Below are positions 41,679 to 55,900 of a DNA stretch of 64,000 nucleotides, piece by piece. The notes under the pieces were generated by a model that was not told the DNA's origin, ran no database searches, and saw only the letters and a program-made list of their open reading frames with translations. Origin of the DNA: Candidatus Altimarinota bacterium (lineage in GTDB: Bacteria > Patescibacteriota > Gracilibacteria > BD1-5 > UBA6164); NCBI GenBank assembly GCA_020629795.1, contig JAHDCR010000001.1, positions 152,443 through 216,442 on the forward strand. Direction: 5' to 3'. Every line of letters begins with the position of its first letter. Position 1 is the stretch's first letter. The translations under genes were made by a program, and so were the position numbers.

Positions 41679-43832
41679 ATGAAAAAAATCCTGAGCATTT
41701 TGATGATACTAGGAGTTATGTTATCAAGTATAACACCGGTACTTGCCCAAAGCACTTACTCTGACTCTCTCCCAAGAGTCCAAAAAGCTATTGAAAAGAT
41801 GTCTCCAAGTGAAATTATAAATTTTCAGCAAAAAATAGCAGACCTCATAGTTGAAAATGAAAATCAAGAAATAAAAAACTTTCTTAAAACCATCCTCCTA
41901 CTTACGGCAGACTATAAAACAGAATCTGTTCAAGATATTGAGCCTATAGTAAAAGAAGTAGAATTTGAAGAAAATATCACAGAAACACCTAGCTACAGTC
42001 AGTTGAGTGAGTCTGCACAGAGAGCTGCAGAGTATGAGATATCAAAACTTCAAGGGAACCTCAAAGACGAGACTACATCTCTCCTCTCTCAGATTATTAG
42101 TTCGTGGAACTCCCTCACAAACTATACAGAAAAATGAAGTATGACAGCTGAGATGAATATGAACATAGAGGATTTTGGTTCTGCTACAGCAGGGATGGAT
42201 ATCTCAGAATATATAGCACAAAATCAGAGTTTAGATAGCTCATTTTCTGCTGATATAAGTGGGTATTTCAATGCAAGCTCTAGATATGCTGATCAAGTAG
42301 AGTTTTCTGGAGAAACTGATTTAGAATTTATTCAAAAAGAACAAAACACCTACCTCTTGATGAATAATACTCAAATGAGCTCAAGTGATGAATCTATCGA
42401 GATCGAACTCACTCCAATGATAGAAAAACTATCAGAGCTGGCTCGTGATAACACCTATATATCTTTTGGTAATGAAAATTCATTTAACCCACAAGACGTA
42501 CTCGCATACTTTACGCAAGACAATATAGAGTCAGAAATAAATATGCTGTTTTCTGAAAATCTTATGGAGGTATATGGACAAAATGAAAATTGATATCTCC
42601 TCAGACCTACAAAACATTTTTGTGATACAGGAAAAAGACTCACAAATGTATTTGATCCATTTAATGGAAAAGAGTGTAGTGAAAAACAATACCAAAATAT
42701 GCTCGAGGATTTCATGGAGTCAGGAGTAGATATTACTCTCTCTACAGGAAACGAAGTAAAACTCAGTATATCAAACCTTTCAGATGTAAATGCGTATGAA
42801 CTCATCGATATAGAGCTCACATGGAAAAATGCAAGCTTCCACGAGCTTACTATGGTGATGATAGATAGCTATGATGCAACAGAATATATGAACGTTCATT
42901 ACATCGCAAACGATAAACTACAAATCCACGTTCCAGAGCAGCCATATGATCCAGAGTTTATGCTTGATGTAGAGTTTGATAGATATGGAGGGATTAAAAC
43001 CATAGATCTCACATCAAGCTTTGAAGAAGAAGTAGTATTTATCTGAAACTATAATAATGGCTCACTTACTACGAGCTTAGAAATAGATACTCCAGATATA
43101 CAAGCATCATGTAGTTTTATGTGAGACGCGTACCAGAGCTATCTCAAAGTTGATGGTTGATGTGAAATATCATCATATCTCATAAATACTGACAGTCAAA
43201 CACTTACGATAGAGAGCTCTATCCTCTACAATGGAGTGAGCTCGAGAAATGATTTCAATTGGGATTTTCAGGCCGTTTCAGATAAAGACAACTATCTCGA
43301 TTTCAATATTAAAAGTTCAGCACAGAGATTGAGCTCTGGAAGCTATGAAATCAAAGCTCCAACAAGCACTATAGACTATCTAGATTTCCTCAAAGAAGTA
43401 TCTCCTGAAAGTAGAAGCTACTATGATGATTATAACTATGAAACAAATTATGAGTACGAGTACCATACCTATGACGAGTATGATGAAGCTTGTTATATCT
43501 ATGATTCAGGAGACACTACCTGTTACGAGTACCATGACAATAAAACTGTAACATGTAATTATATTGCAGAAACTGGAAAAGAAGCTTGTGATACATATGA
43601 GTATGGATACTCTTTAGAAGAAACATCATTTGATGATTTTGATAGAGTATGTTACAACTACGATAGTGGAGACAGGACCTGTTATGACTATTATGATGAC
43701 AAAGACATCACTTGTGAGTATCTCATCGAGACAGATGAAGAAACATGTGAAACATACGAGTATGATACCTATAATTATTACTATGATGAAATAGAGGATG
43801 CAGAAGAAGTTAAAGATGCAATGGAGCAGTAA
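41679..43832 (+). CDS. Secreted protein with Cys/Tyr/Asp-rich C-terminal repeat
   Basis: 717 aa. Signal peptide MKKILSILMILGVMLSSITP ending about VLAQ. A long domain (about 25-590) of Ser/Asp/Glu-rich helices and beta strands follows; no family recognised. The C-terminus (about 580-710) holds two ~53-residue repeats very rich in Tyr, Asp, Glu and Cys, each with YxYDSGDxTCYxYxDxKxxTC and CxTYEY patterns. Cys spacing is the same in both copies. An acidic tail ends the protein. It is its own unit, between two terminators. Might bind metal or form cross-links by disulfides or Tyr; that is a guess. Confidence 0.8.
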
Positions 43833-43844
43833 TAATTTTAGAAT

Positions 43845-43884
43845 AAGTAAAAGCCCTTTCTAGTTTAGAAAGGGCTTTTACTTA
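43845..43884. terminator. Rho-independent terminator
   Basis: AGTAAAAGCCCTTTCT-agttt-AGAAAGGGCTTTTACT, strong stem with flanking A/T runs, after the secreted-protein gene and facing the convergent giant gene. Confidence 0.85.
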
Positions 43885-43918
43885 TCACTAAGAGGGCATA
43901 ATTATTACTCTTACTATA

Positions 43919-43958
43919 CCAAAAAATGCCTCTTCCTCAAGGAAAAGCCATTTTTTAA
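43919..43958 (-). terminator. Terminator of the giant gene
   Basis: Minus strand AAAAAATGGC... with inner stem TTCCT/AGGAA and pairing AAAAAATG/CATTTTTT, followed by T-rich sequence, 14 bases after the stop (43972-43974). Confidence 0.6.
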
Positions 43959-43971
43959 GATAATTTTAATA

Positions 43972-46900
43972 CTATCTGAGTATATAACTCGCATTTGTTT
44001 TAAAGAGTATATCAGCAACATCACTGTTATCAGAGAGTTTCTGGAGTTTGAATCCTGCATACTCACCAAATGATGTGTATCTGAGCCTATACTGCGTCCT
44101 ATCTAGCTCTATACGACCATCTGCAAATATAGTCATAAGTGGAATCTTGTTAGTATCACTTTGAGAGAATACAGCCAGACTTCATGGATTATAGGCAACT
44201 CATAGTGGGACACTAAAGCTTCCATATTGCTCAGCATCTACGAGCTTCATGTAGATACCAGTGTCTTCTGCTCTATCAAGAGAAGATACTTGCCTCACTC
44301 TGCCTTCTGGCACCTTGAGGAACTGTTTAAAGACTGTTTGCCCGAGCCTCGTTACAAGTATTTCTGGATATACAGAAGTATTATCTGGATTATTGGTAGC
44401 CAAGACTCTCGTAGTCACAAATGGATCTACGATATCTACTCGACCAGTATATTCATCGATATTTGCTATAACAGATCATGAGTATGTGAGCTCTAGTCCA
44501 TCTGTATTGCTCGATGTTTCAAAGTTATAGTTTCAAATATCATCTGTAGCTATCACATCCTCTCCATCAGCTGACTGAAGCTTCTCTATCACTCATCCTC
44601 TATATCTATAGAGCCGTACCGGCTCATCTATGAGATCCTCATCTATCACTCACGTTATGATAGTATCGTCGATATCTATAATACTTGGAACTGGAGGATA
44701 TACCTCAAATGGAACTCGTTTCGTTGCCAAATTTCCATTATCATCAGTCAGAGCGATGATGATATCTCTCTCAAATATTGAGTCATATGGACCAAACTCT
44801 ATAGAGATTTTTGTAGCTGTTTGCGAGATAATAATATTTTCATCATCTCTATCATTTGCTGGATTTCCATCCTCATCATTATCTGTGAGGAGATCGAAAT
44901 CTACCCAAACATCAGATATACCAGAGAGACCACTATCTTCATATATATATGGAGTCAGATCAACCTCTTGAGACTGATATACTGGGATTCTAATTTTTTG
45001 ATTGAGTCCAATCTGAGGAGCGAGTCTATCTGCCTGAGTTTGTGGTGAGAGAAGAATCTGATGAGAAAGAGTAGAATCAATATTTTCTGCAAAGCTATGA
45101 ATTCTTGCATAGTAGAAGTCATTTTCTACTTGTTGCCTAATGGTATAATCACTACGTGTACTACTTCATAGGTCATAGAGTGTATAGCTCGTAATATCTC
45201 TCATATCTAGGAATACCTGAGAACCATCATAATATCTAATATCTATATGGTCATTTGATCAAAGTAAATCTTTATTCCCATTAAAACTGATTTTCGCTCC
45301 TGGGAGAATTGGCATACCAATATGGTCTATAATATCTGTATCAACGATATCCTCATTTATTTCGAGAGAGACATACGCGTCTCAGCTCAGAGCAAGCACC
45401 TCAACTGGACGAGTGAAACTGAGAGTTTTGTATCTCGCGAGATTTACTTTTTTTTCTTCAGTTTTTCAGACTCTATAGGTCAGTTCAAACGGAGATCCAC
45501 CAGAGTAAATATGAGTGTTTGAAGTAAGCGTTATGAGCTTACCTGCCTGTAAATCATCTCTCAAATTTATGAGTTTTTCTGTTGTGAGTTTTGCTCATCT
45601 AATAGCTCAAGCGTATGAGATTGTTGCGAGATGCTCCGTAACTTCATAATCTTCATTTTGCGAAAGTATTGGAAGATCATCCATATCTGCTATTGCATCA
45701 ACCACATGTGTCTCAACTGTTTCTGGAGTATAACTATCACTATCATCCAAGTATCTATCTACTATAGTATGATATGTAAGTCTAAAGTTTTTAAGAAGGG
45801 TATTCGTTGGCTTTGTAAAAATAACATTCATATATCCATCACTTACTGAGGCTTCTCTAAAGCCATTTACAGATTCATGATACACATCACCATTATAAAA
45901 TTCATTATCTCCTGGAGACACTATCAGTGGTGGAAGAGAAATATAGTTCTTAGCCTCAGTATTTTTTCTATTTTCTTTGAAATATAATTTTCCATTTGTG
46001 AGATAGAAAACATCATCATCTCCATCATTATCACTATCTACAAGTTCTATTTCTTCATTTCATTTTAGGTGATCTACATAGTCAAAGAGCCTATAGTTTT
46101 TATCGTCTTGGAGAACATAGATTCCTTCGTACACGTATTCCATTGCTCCATTTCACTGACATACTCATCCTGCTGACTCACTTGCAGGAGTATCACCTCA
46201 GACTGCTGATAAGAGACTTGACTCTTGGTATGCTGTGAGACCTCCTCTCACTCTATTCATAATACTCTCCCCCTCAGCTTTAATATCGCTTGCAAATAAT
46301 TTACTCTCCTCACTCTCTCCACTCACTAGAGCAATTGCAGCATCAAGAGTATCTTCATTATACGCTCTAAGAGATTCATCATACTGAGCAAATCTATCTT
46401 GAGAATCTAGAGATGTTTTTATAAATTTTTCTGGAGTTTCTAGATTTTTAAGGTCATTTTGCTGCTGTTTTGAGTACTCGATTTCATTTCTGAGAATATC
46501 TTCAAAAGTATCAAATTTAGCTTTATTTTTATTTCTCAGTTCATCAATAAAGTCCTGCTCTTTTGTATATCTCATGTTACTCACCTCTTGCCAGAGATTT
46601 TGAATCTCTGCCGTTCTTGGATTGCTTGTAAAACTACTACTTGCAAGACCACTATTTACGTAGCTTATAAACTCTCTGTTTGTCATAGTTTCATGTGCGT
46701 TTTCTCACATATATGTAATAAGCTCTACAAATTTTGCGCTGAAGAGTCCAACAAGTGTCAGGATAGATTCTGGATTTTCATTCAGTGGAGCAAATGATAT
46801 ATCAGCCTCAATAGATCCATCAGATTCTAAATCTATATCGATATTTTCAGGAACTGACTCTACGAGATTGATATCAGAAAGAGAAATATCAAACATATTC

Positions 46901-49900
46901 ACTACATTGTTAGTGAGGTCATCTATAGGAGCTGTAATAGCTCTTACAGCCTCAAGGAGGAACTCCATTTCAAACTCTAGATTTACGTAAGTTGTAACCT
47001 TGATAGCTGAAACAGCAGAATATGAAAATGCTGGTGGTTGAACATCAATAAAGTCTGTTGGGAGATATCCGTTTCTCTCCGTTAGGAATGCTATCTGATC
47101 ACCTGCTCTCCACTCTGGTACAAACGGTGACTGTTTGAGGAAACACATTGCTTTGGTAATCAGTTTTATGATATTGAGCATTCATTCAACAGCACCAAAG
47201 AGTTTTGGTATTTTAGGTGGTGGTGGTAAATCTGGTAGCTCTACAGTAGGGAGACTTGGGAGCTCAGGAAGTTCTGGAAGCTCAAAAGTAGGAAGCGTTG
47301 GGAGTGCTGGAAGTGAGAAGCTCGCGTCAGGTACATCTGGAAGTTGTAATTTTGGAAGAGTCGGTAATACTATAGGACGTTTATTAATCTCAAAATCTGG
47401 CATATACACAGTCAGACCAGCACGAACATTGTGCAAGTCGAGAATAATATCTGGCCATTTAGGGAACTCTATAATAGGAGCTGAAGGTATCGCAACAGAA
47501 ATGAGTTTAAAAGTAAAGTTTTGTAGGTCTTGTCTTTCATTTTTACACTCATGACACTCCGCTTCGTATCCAGCAAATACATCTATAAATAACTGCCATG
47601 ATTTTAAAATAGCTTTTATAAGGAGATAGAGCTCAACCCAGGCTTTGAATCTCTCTCCATTAGTATTTATCCACTCACCCATAAGTTTCGAAATAGCTTC
47701 GACATTACAAAGTATTTGCTCAAGCCATACTTCTTTTATATTTACGAGTTTTGCAAGCTTATCAGGAAACTCTTTATATTCTTCGAGTATTTGTATATTT
47801 CTCTCAAGCGAATTTACAAACTCTCTTGCTTCTAGAGACGCTTTATCTTTGATGTCATTTTCTTGCTCACATCTCGCTATTTGAGCTGGAGTTCATTCAC
47901 AGGTAGCTCCTGACGACCAAGATCGTGATTTTGATTCTACTTCAGCCTTCCATTGCTCTGCAGTAATTTTCCAATCGAGAATAAACCTATTTAATTCGAC
48001 TTGCTCCATCCATGGAACATTTACTGAAATAACTTCTGATTCAACATTTAGTAGAGGTATATTTCCCATAAATTCATATACCTCTCTAATTCATGAAAGA
48101 GTTTCTTTTCCACTATTTCCATATTGTTGTCACTGTGCTGAAATGATTTTTAGATCAATTGATTTACAGGCTAGAGAGTCGCTACCAGAACAATCAAGAG
48201 TAGATTTTTGAGCTCTCAGCGCATCTATACTTGCTTGAGACTCTGCTCTGTCTGATCAAGAGTTTTCTTTTCAATCATTGAATGCTTCTGAAAGGCCATC
48301 TCAAAAGTTATCGAAACTAAAATCAAATATTCATCAAAAATCTGGAAGTATCACGAATAACTTAGGAAGATTGGTAAGTTTTGAAGTTATCTCATCTAGC
48401 TGTCTTTCTACCCAGTCCATCATAAATCAAGGGAAAGCTGCCACTCTCGTGTTTTGTATATCAACAACATCTCCATTTCCAGTAAAAATAGCTGATGGAT
48501 CAATATCTACAGATCATCACATAGCAGTAGTTCCTCCACCTCATATATTTATAAGTGGTTCTGTTGGAAGTATGTAGTTCGCAGCTCACTGATCAGCTAT
48601 AGTAGAAAATGAATCTCTATAATTCTCATAGAGTCCAGTAGGTTGCACTCAAGTTTCTAGATACTCTAGGTACTCACGTACAAACTCAGACTCAATTTGA
48701 AGAGGAGTACGCAAGTCCTCTTGCGTAGTGCCATCACAATTAGCATGTATGAGTCCAAAACCATTTCCAGGATATGGATATCAGAGTACTCAGGGATCTC
48801 ACTCTCCTCACTCACAGCTCATCAGTGGCATAGCAGCAACAATACAATTTCATCCAGGAACAATTGGATGTACTCATCGAGGGTTTCCATTTCCAGCTAC
48901 ACTCGCTGGTCACCCAAAACATACTGCAATACCAAAACCACCCGTGAGAGTTGGAGTAGCAAATACTCTCACAAAATTAGTAGCTGAATTTGTTCCAAGT
49001 CTTCAACCAGCTCCTGCTGGTCATCCACATCGACCATCAAATTTATTTGTGGACATTGGGTATGCGGTAGGTACCTCAAAACACCCAGAACTTGTATATA
49101 TTGATCTTCAGGTTAATGCTGAAAATATAGGTACACCTTCTCAAACTCTCAGACCATCACCAATAGGGTTTCCAAATAATGTTGGATCATTTCATGGAGC
49201 GAGTGGAGCCCAGTTGAGAGGTGTTGCTATACACGAACCTCCTCAGAATCCACAACTCAGTCACTGTATCAGCTCATCTATATCTTCTGATATCTCATCA
49301 ATTGCCTCATTAATATTATCTAGGGCTCACATAAAGTCTGTAGCACCACTAGTATTATCCATAGTATCATCACTATCTGGAATCCCGTCTCCATCACTAT
49401 CTACTCATAACTCAGTCAAGATATCGTCACTATAATCTCTTATTCTGTCTAAATCAGATGCAGATATATCATCAACATTTTCTGTTGCTCCTGCATTTTG
49501 CGCTGACGATAATAAGTCACTAATATAATCAGGAACACCATCTCAATTTGAGTCTTCTATATTTCAAAACTCACTTCATACTTCGATATCACTCTCTCTA
49601 CACTCAGGAACCGTTGTTCCTCACTCATATGATCTCACATCTGTTGATCTATAAATATCTGCTTGTGCTCAACAGTTTTTTTCATCTTCTTTGAGAATAA
49701 TATCTCCATAAATATCATCTCATAATTCTCACTGTTCATAGAGTCAAACCTGTAAAAATCAATACGAAAGAGGGAGAGTTTCTAATTCATATCGCACAAT
49801 AATTTCCTCTCCTGGTTCTAAAAAGAATCCATCCAATAATATACTGTAATTGTTAATTCCAGGGTTTCGAATAACTTCTAGATTATCCTGCGTGAGTACG

Positions 49901-52900
49901 GTAAATGTATTTGAAGTAAAATGAAAATATTTAGGAATACTGTCAACATATGCAACGTTGTTCTTTCTTGTTGCGCTGGTATTTTTTATACTAATATCAT
50001 AATAAACTCTGTCTCATGATTGTAGGAAATCTGGACTTGTATCCGTAAATGTTTTTGAAATTTCTATTCCTTGCTCCTGAGCATATTGTCATCTCAGAAA
50101 ATATGTTTCTGTCTCTTGCACTGACTCAAATCAAGTATACGAAATATAACTATCGTAAGAATTTAAAAAATCATTAACGCTAGCAGCAGTAGCATCTGCT
50201 GCCTGTGAGTCACTTGATAACTCTCCAACTAATCAGTCACTGACTATTTGTCCATTTGTTCTATTTTCTAAGAATCATTTTGGAGTATATGGAAGAGATA
50301 GATATAAAAAGCTCTCAACCAGAGATTGATCAATAAACTCTGGAGTAGGCTCATCTACCCCAGCAGCTTGAGCATCTGCTATCTCTTGGAGATACTGCTG
50401 AGAATTTGTGAGAATTTGAGTTGCTCTATCGTCAGATAGCTGTACTAATCCATCAAAATATACTCATCCACCATGATTGGTAGCAATCTCTGACAGCTCT
50501 ATGGCATATCCGTCACCAATAAATTTCTTTGTAAAGCTAGGATTGAGTGATGGACCATTACCATAAAAAATATGTATTTGACCTGCATCATCAAGCGTCA
50601 CTATATCATCTCTACCATCAGCGTCCATATCAAAAGTTTCTGCTTGTATAATCGCTCAACTCAGTGAAATACTTTCTGAAATATCAAACCTAGCAAAGTC
50701 TTTTTGCACATTGTTAAAGAGAGCTGGTTTCCCATTTTCTGTCACAAAAAATATATCATCATGTCCGTCACCACTAAAGTCTCATGTTTCTACTAATCTT
50801 ACTGATCAACCATCAGCTGCAAATACGAGATCTCTTTGGTATATATAATCACCATGTATATCTTCATTTTCATACAACGAAACATAGCCATCTCTATGAA
50901 TCGTAAGTACGTCTTGACGTGTATCATTATTGTAATCTAGAATTTTATATCAAATGAGTCCATCATCTGATTCTATCAAAGTCCCAATAGTAGAATCAAA
51001 ATATTTTTCTTGCGTCGAGTTATTAAAAGTATTTATAAGAGGCTTGAGAGAGATAACTGGATCTCATAAATGAACCAATGAGAAACTATGGAAATTCTTT
51101 GATGCTTCTCAAACAGATTCACCAGCAGCAAAGTTAAGCAGCGCAGTATTGCTATCTTGCCAGCCAATTCAAGCCTCACTAAGTGTAGACTCTATTCCAG
51201 AAATATCATTATTATGAAACTCATCGAGTGAGTATCTACTCGCAAAAGGATCTTGATAGTATACACTCAGTGAACTATTTTGTCCGTCATCTTTCAGTCT
51301 TGTTGAGTACTGATTTGAAGAGATATGAAGTATGATGGTATTTTCAAGCGTTGCTAGTTTTGCATCCAAAAGTGTAGTATCACGAGTAACATTTGTTTCA
51401 AATCTCCCTCCTATAGTCATGTGCGCAACATAATTTTGACCATCCATTATTCGGAGTTGCAGTCATGGATTTATAGAATCAGCATCTATTTCTAGATACG
51501 TAGAACCCTTTCTTGTAAATCGCGCATCTTCACTGATCTCAAATACAACTTGGCCAGTCTCTCAAAGTATTTGTATTCCACTATTATTTTCAGATATAGT
51601 GTAGTTTTCATCAACAGGATCAATTGTTATCTCAGTAGCACGTGAAGTATTATAATATCATCTCCCCAGATAGGTCTCAAGAGCATTATTATGTATATCA
51701 ACAATTATTCTTCCCTCACTATCTATGTTTGGTTTTAGCTCAATATCCTGACTAATATCTCCAGAATATAATCCTCGCAGTGTACCTGATTGTTCTATCA
51801 GTAGCACATCATGAAATTTATAAGGAGTATTTAAAAGACTACTTACTGCAAGAGCTGCATTTTCTCTATCAAATAAAACACTTCCTGCAAGATAGTCTTG
51901 TTGGGTAAAATCACCATACTCTGCTCATAACATCATAGAATACATACTGTTGTATGCATTTCATGAAATATTTTCCTTATCCCAAAAGAAAAATGTTTCT
52001 ATACTCCCCGCATTTTTTCATAAACCATTTACACTAAGACTATTTGTTTCATCCCAAAAATCTGAAAGTCTATCTCAAATAGTAGTAGGGAGAGAGTTAT
52101 AATCTTGAGAGGCTTCTAATATAGCTTTAGAATAATATTTTGATAAAAATTTAGTATCAGAAAATACTGTGAAAAATTTTCTCCCGGTTTCTGTAAGCTC
52201 TCACTGAGCAGTAGTAAAGCTTGGTATAGTTAATCTCTCTTTATCAAATGGAGCTTGTCCAATGAGTTCAAAACTATTGTTTGCAAGGTCAGGATCAGTC
52301 GATACCGAAAAATATCCAAGTCATGGAATATCAGTACCAGAAATCTCAAACTGAACTTTTCAATTTGAGCTCACCTCTCGCGTTGATCAAGCTGTGATTA
52401 TATCATCACTTCTTGGGTGTATTTCAAGGTTGATAGCTGTCGCATTATCATTAAATACATCATTATTATACCTATCTTTTAAAACAGCTTCTAAAATCGA
52501 GGAATCCTCACTACTTGCCTCTATCTTATCTCGTGATAATCTCAAGTCTACCTTTATTGGTACTTCTGGCAGTATAGTAATATCTTTTCTGTAAATATCT
52601 ACTCACCCCTCTAATTGAACTTCTATACTAATATTTTTTCATGCCAGAGTAGCTGTTGTAAACGATATCTGGGCTCTACCATTTTCAACCATAACATATG
52701 GCACATCAACTCTTCCATATATACTTGGTACTGTAAGATATACTCGTGAGTTCAAATCTGAAAGTACAGCTCAATTTATATCATTAAATACAATATCATA
52801 AGTGTATTTTCAACCTCCTACTTTTGGAGTATCTCAAACGAGCGTTAGTTCTGGAACTATTTTCTCAATAGTTCTTATACTGAGAGATTTTCGCTGTATT

Positions 52901-55900
52901 ACCTGACCAGAAAGATTTTTCACCTCAATTTCCAAAGTATTATTATCCTCTCTATTGGTACTTGAAAGTCTCATTGCTTTGTATCACTCTATAACTTGAT
53001 ATTCGATTTCTTTTGCTCCGTTATCTGTAAAAGTGAGCCCATCTCAACTCAGAGTAGCTTGCACAGTATAAATCTCTCCACTTGCAGCATTTCAATATTG
53101 ATCAAGTATATTTATAAGATGAGTTGATATATTTCACCCCGTCTCAATAATATTACTACCAAGAATGACATCAATATTACTCGCACTATCTGGCAATACA
53201 TCAAACACTCTATAGCTGTGAAAGTTTTCACTGTCTCTCACATGAACTTCATATCTTCATGAAGTAGAAATATTCAACAGGCCATAAACTGATTCTAAAT
53301 TTCACTGAGAAACTTCCTCCTGTAAGAATACTCTTTCACCAGAACGAAGTACTTCTATACTCAGTGGATAATTTAAACTAAGATTGTTTCAGGCTCTCGA
53401 ATAGTTTTGAAACATAAGTAAGAGCTTCTCCTTTGCCTGAGAGAGAGTATCAGCTTGAAGTACAGCCTCTCAAAGACTTGCACTGTTTGAATCAATAGCA
53501 CATACATTTTGCTCAGACGATGCTGTAATAGTACTGTCAATTGTGTACCTAGCATCTTCTCAGACTCGATATCCACCTATAAAGAGCCTATCTCATCTAA
53601 TTCCTACTTCTAAATCATTACTTTCTAAGCTAATAGTAACGTTTCAATCTATATCTCTTGTTTCTAGTTTTGCATTAAATGTGATATCAGCATCTTGTCA
53701 CTTTCCATAAAAGTAGGTTTTTGTTTTTCATCTCATTGAGCGTATCTCAGCATTATTGTAGCTAATATACTGCTGAGCTTCCTCTAATGCCTCATCAGTT
53801 GAGAGTTCTGGAATAGTAATATCATAAATGACTTTTTCATTTGCGCTATCAAACTCTAATTCAGAATCTTCCGGAACAACAACTCGAGATATATTGTGAG
53901 AGATATAGCTACTACTATCAAATTTAGCGAGCTCTCCTGCATTTGTAATAGTCTGAGAAACTATCGTTCAAGTGGTGAAATAATAATACCTTCACGAATC
54001 TGAAAGAAGCTCAAGCTCTCCACCAATAAGATTCTGCTCTAAACAGTCGTTTATTCCATTTTTATTATCATCTTTATTACATGCGTCAATCTCTGCTTGC
54101 TCCTCTTCGGTGAACAGTGATTCTCAACAGTTACCATCAGTAATTTTAATAGTTGGAGGCAACATTTCTGTGAGCCAACAAATAACAGCAGGGATCCACT
54201 GGAAAATATTCACTCCATCTGGTGGAGCACACTCAAAAGTAGGTTCATCTAAAGACTCATCTCACACATTAGCTCCAGCAATAGTAGTATTGAGCGATAT
54301 GTACTGAGAAATAATATCAGCATATGGATGTATTCCTTTGAGCTCTGGATCAAGTTTCACATACATATTTTGAGCATCACCTGGAGCTGCAAAATATGCT
54401 ATTTCATATGATTTCTTAGATTTTGGAAGATGGAAATTATAATCATTTCACTCAAACTGATTTGAAAGATATTCCTCAAATATGAATTTATATTTTGAAG
54501 CGACGCTATCTAAATTATTCCAATAAATTGAGAATACGAGAGTATCGAAGTATGATATTTCTTTACTCTCATTTTGGAGAGTGAAAACTTCAAGTGGTTT
54601 ATTTTTTAAACTTTCATATAAATCAATATTAGCTTGAGGGAAGTCTCCTGTTTTTAGAATATTATAAATACTTAATTCCTCTCCTGTTAAACTACTTGGA
54701 TTTGAGTCTAATATAGTTGCATTAATTTGATCAGAAATTGTATCAAGATATTCCTTTGTTACTTGCTCTATATTTTCAAGACTCAAGTTATTTGGATCAT
54801 TTCACTGCACCCTAAATAACTGAGGAAAATCTATTCTCTGATATCCATACTCTGGAGCAGGTCAACCTGCAGCTCATATAAAATCTATATATCTATCGCT
54901 GTCAATTGGGAGAGACGGTGTAAATCGAGAATTTATTTGAGCTCCAAACTCTTCATCCGTAGGAGATGTATGTAAAATATCAGATGGAATAGTTTTATAT
55001 TCATAGCCAGTTAATGGTGAGACACATGAATTTCATTCTGAACCCTCACTAAATTGAGTATTAAGAGTCCACTCAGGCTTAGAAATACCATTGACTGTAT
55101 ATGTTTTATTAACACATGATGTTCCAACTATACTCCCTGTACTTGATCAAGATTCATTTAAATCAGCGAGAAATACTCAAACATTATCTCAAATATCATT
55201 ATTTTCAGATGCACAGGTCCAATTAACAGCCCTCGCTCAATTAATAGGGACAACAATATCTGTAATACAATCCGTCCCTCCATCATTATCTTCTCTAGTA
55301 TGTTTTTTTAATGTTAAAAATGTACTTACTTCTGAAAAACAATCCAAAGGACTAGGATTTAGAGATGCATCTTCAACTTCTTTTGATCATAAAATATCAA
55401 ATATTGGTCTAATTGCTCCATCAATATTTGATTCATTTAGCTCTAAGTTCACAAATGACCCCTCTCATCACGTAAGTCCAGCTGGTGAGTTTCCTCCCCA
55501 ATATCATTCTAATCATCTATATACTCATCAATCATTACTTCTCATTTGCCCTCAACATAAAAGGACATCTTCATCAGTATTATTAATATTATATCCACGA
55601 TTTGCCTCTACAAGTGTTCAACCATTAGTATTTCCTCTGTATATACTACATTGAGAAGCCTGAGTAATCGTATTTGCTTGCTTACCAGAATAAAAAGATG
55701 TATATACTGATATATCACAAGCACCTCCTATGGTTTTAGATACAGGAAGCATAATATCTCTTGAAAGACCATTTTGCACCAAATCAGTGATTTGTTTTTC
55801 TAGTGATGTATTCACATTTTTTATAACCTCACTACTTACCTGGTCAAGTACTGAAATGAGAAACGGAGGCATATCCATATTTACAGTTGACGCATTTTGA

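Noticed and set aside
48728-49435. 235-aa + strand ORF
   Set aside because: It lies antisense to the giant gene, in a region where the minus frame reads continuously with sensible domains. Its Ser/Pro-rich composition is that of a shadow frame.
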